A stretch of DNA of 5,892 nt from an uncultured Oscillospiraceae bacterium (GTDB lineage Bacteria; Bacillota; Clostridia; Oscillospirales; Oscillospiraceae). The position numbers and the translations under genes were made by a program. This document shows, piece by piece, positions 5,518-5,892 of the stretch; within the stretch, counting starts at the first letter, position 1; every line of letters starts with the position of its first letter. Location of the stretch: the NCBI GenBank assembly GCA_944385645.1, contig CALWYA010000104.1, positions 1-5,892 of the forward strand, in the 5' to 3' direction. The notes under the pieces were generated by a model. It was not told where the DNA came from. It made no database searches and saw nothing but the letters and a program-made list of their open reading frames with translations.

Positions 5518-5892
5518 TTATATGCTCTGGGCAAGCCGGGCGTCCCGCTGGAGCGGCTCGCCCGGACGAGGCTTCGCGTGGTGGGACCTGGGTTCCGACA
5601 TCTCCCCGTAGAACAGGGCGGTGAGCATGGTCAGCACATAGGTCTGGATGACCGCGTGGAGCAGGGTGAACAGGACGCCCACCGCCACGGGGAGGACGAA
5701 GCTCAGGGTGATGTAGTGATAGACCAGCTCGGTGACCAGCAGGCCGCTGAGCAGGGCGCCGAACAGTCGGAAGCTCATGGACAGCATGAGAGAGATCTCG
5801 GTCAGCGCGTTTGGGAGCCCCCGCAGCCCGTTGCCGGCGATGGCCCCCGACAGGATGACCAGATAGGACAGCACCCCCAGCATGATGGCCCC
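5518..5892 (-). CDS. atpB: ATP synthase Fo subunit a, C-terminal part (gene runs off the right edge)
   Basis: Subunit a is the membrane stator protein that forms the ion half-channels against the c-ring. Only the last 124 residues are visible; the reading frame stays open to the window edge, so the Met at 5883 is probably internal. The visible part has long hydrophobic helices. The essential stator arginine lies in SFRLFG (visible residue 42, codon 5769-5767), matching Arg210 of E. coli subunit a. A later helix, with HAVIQTYVLTMLT, resembles the family's conserved last-helix Gln region. Two departures stand out: the usual RLFGN reads RLFGA, and the acidic residue normally nine positions after the Arg is a Leu, with a Glu one helical turn later. 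After the last helix there is a polar tail of about 28 residues rich in Arg, His and Pro, longer than in E. coli. The gene stops with TAA 46 nt before atpE. The identification is secure from the motif and from its place at the head of the operon. Confidence 0.95.
   Translation of the reverse strand, partial: GAIMLGVLSYLVILSGAIAGNGLRGLPNALTEISLMLSMSFRLFGALLSGLLVTELVYHYITLSFVLPVAVGVLFTLLHAVIQTYVLTMLTALFYGEMSEPRSHHAKPRPGEPLQRDARLAQSI
5536..5565 (-). other. Possible RNA hairpin at the 3' end of atpB
   Basis: CCGGGCG at 5536-5542 pairs with CGCCCGG at 5559-5565. Inside, after a 2x2 mismatch, CCGCT at 5545-5549 is complementary to AGCGG at 5552-5556, although the tight loop would break the closing pair. 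The structure lies in the codons for the polar tail of subunit a, about 65 nt before the atpE start. It could affect mRNA processing or stability ahead of the highly translated atpE, but GC-rich coding DNA forms such pairs by chance, so this is tentative. Confidence 0.3.

Noticed and set aside
5472..5534. A longer atpE starting at 5534 with 21 more residues
   Set aside because: It would overlap the end of atpB and lacks a good ribosome site, whereas the ATG at 5471 has GGAGGT 8 nt upstream and begins a clean signal peptide.
92..5892. An N-ATPase (the laterally spread Na+-type F-ATPase operon)
   Set aside because: That operon begins with beta and epsilon and includes atpQ and atpR. Here the order is the ordinary a-c-b-alpha-gamma-beta-epsilon.
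1..5892. Mobile elements, CRISPR arrays, tRNA or rRNA genes
   Set aside because: No repeats with spacers, transposase-like frames, or tRNA or rRNA patterns were seen. The window is filled by the ATP synthase genes.

Overview
The window holds most of an F-type (F1Fo) ATP synthase operon, read entirely from the minus strand. It enters inside subunit a at the right edge and runs leftwards as a (atpB, partial), c (atpE), b (atpF), alpha (atpA), gamma (atpG), beta (atpD) and epsilon (atpC), followed by about 90 bases of downstream sequence with a perfect hairpin. Genes are packed tightly: b and alpha overlap by 17 nt, gamma/beta and beta/epsilon overlap by 4 nt (ATGA), and the other gaps are 6, 17 and 46 nt. 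This points to one polycistronic message with translational coupling. No promoter is visible, as expected inside an operon.

The DNA is GC-rich with strong G/C third-position use, and it is otherwise a normal bacterial core-metabolism locus. Protein style and GC content suggest a high-GC member of the Clostridia (Oscillospiraceae-like gut bacteria are my best guess). That is inference from memory, not a database match.

The unusual point is subunit delta. The usual order is a-c-b-delta-alpha-gamma-beta-epsilon, but there is no free atpH gene: b runs directly into alpha. Instead the alpha gene encodes 591 residues rather than about 500-510. Its first roughly 80 residues look like the C-terminal domain of delta, including a GGFVL...WSVEGRM stretch corresponding to the delta signature GGxxLRIGDxxxDGSVRGRL. 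Normal alpha then starts near residue 85. The locus therefore appears to encode a delta-CTD-alpha fusion that has lost the N-terminal helical domain of delta. In ordinary enzymes that domain holds the N-terminal helices of alpha, so a covalent fusion could make it unnecessary. It would also place three delta-like domains on one F1 unless processing or occlusion removes two.

Subunit c is also non-standard. It has an apparent cleavable signal peptide plus an acidic, Ser/Thr-rich linker before the two membrane helices. Its first helix carries an alanine-based AxAxAxAxG packing motif where glycines are usual. The catalytic machinery of alpha and beta, the rotor-contacting ends of gamma, the essential Arg of subunit a and the ion-binding Glu of c are all intact, so the enzyme should be functional.
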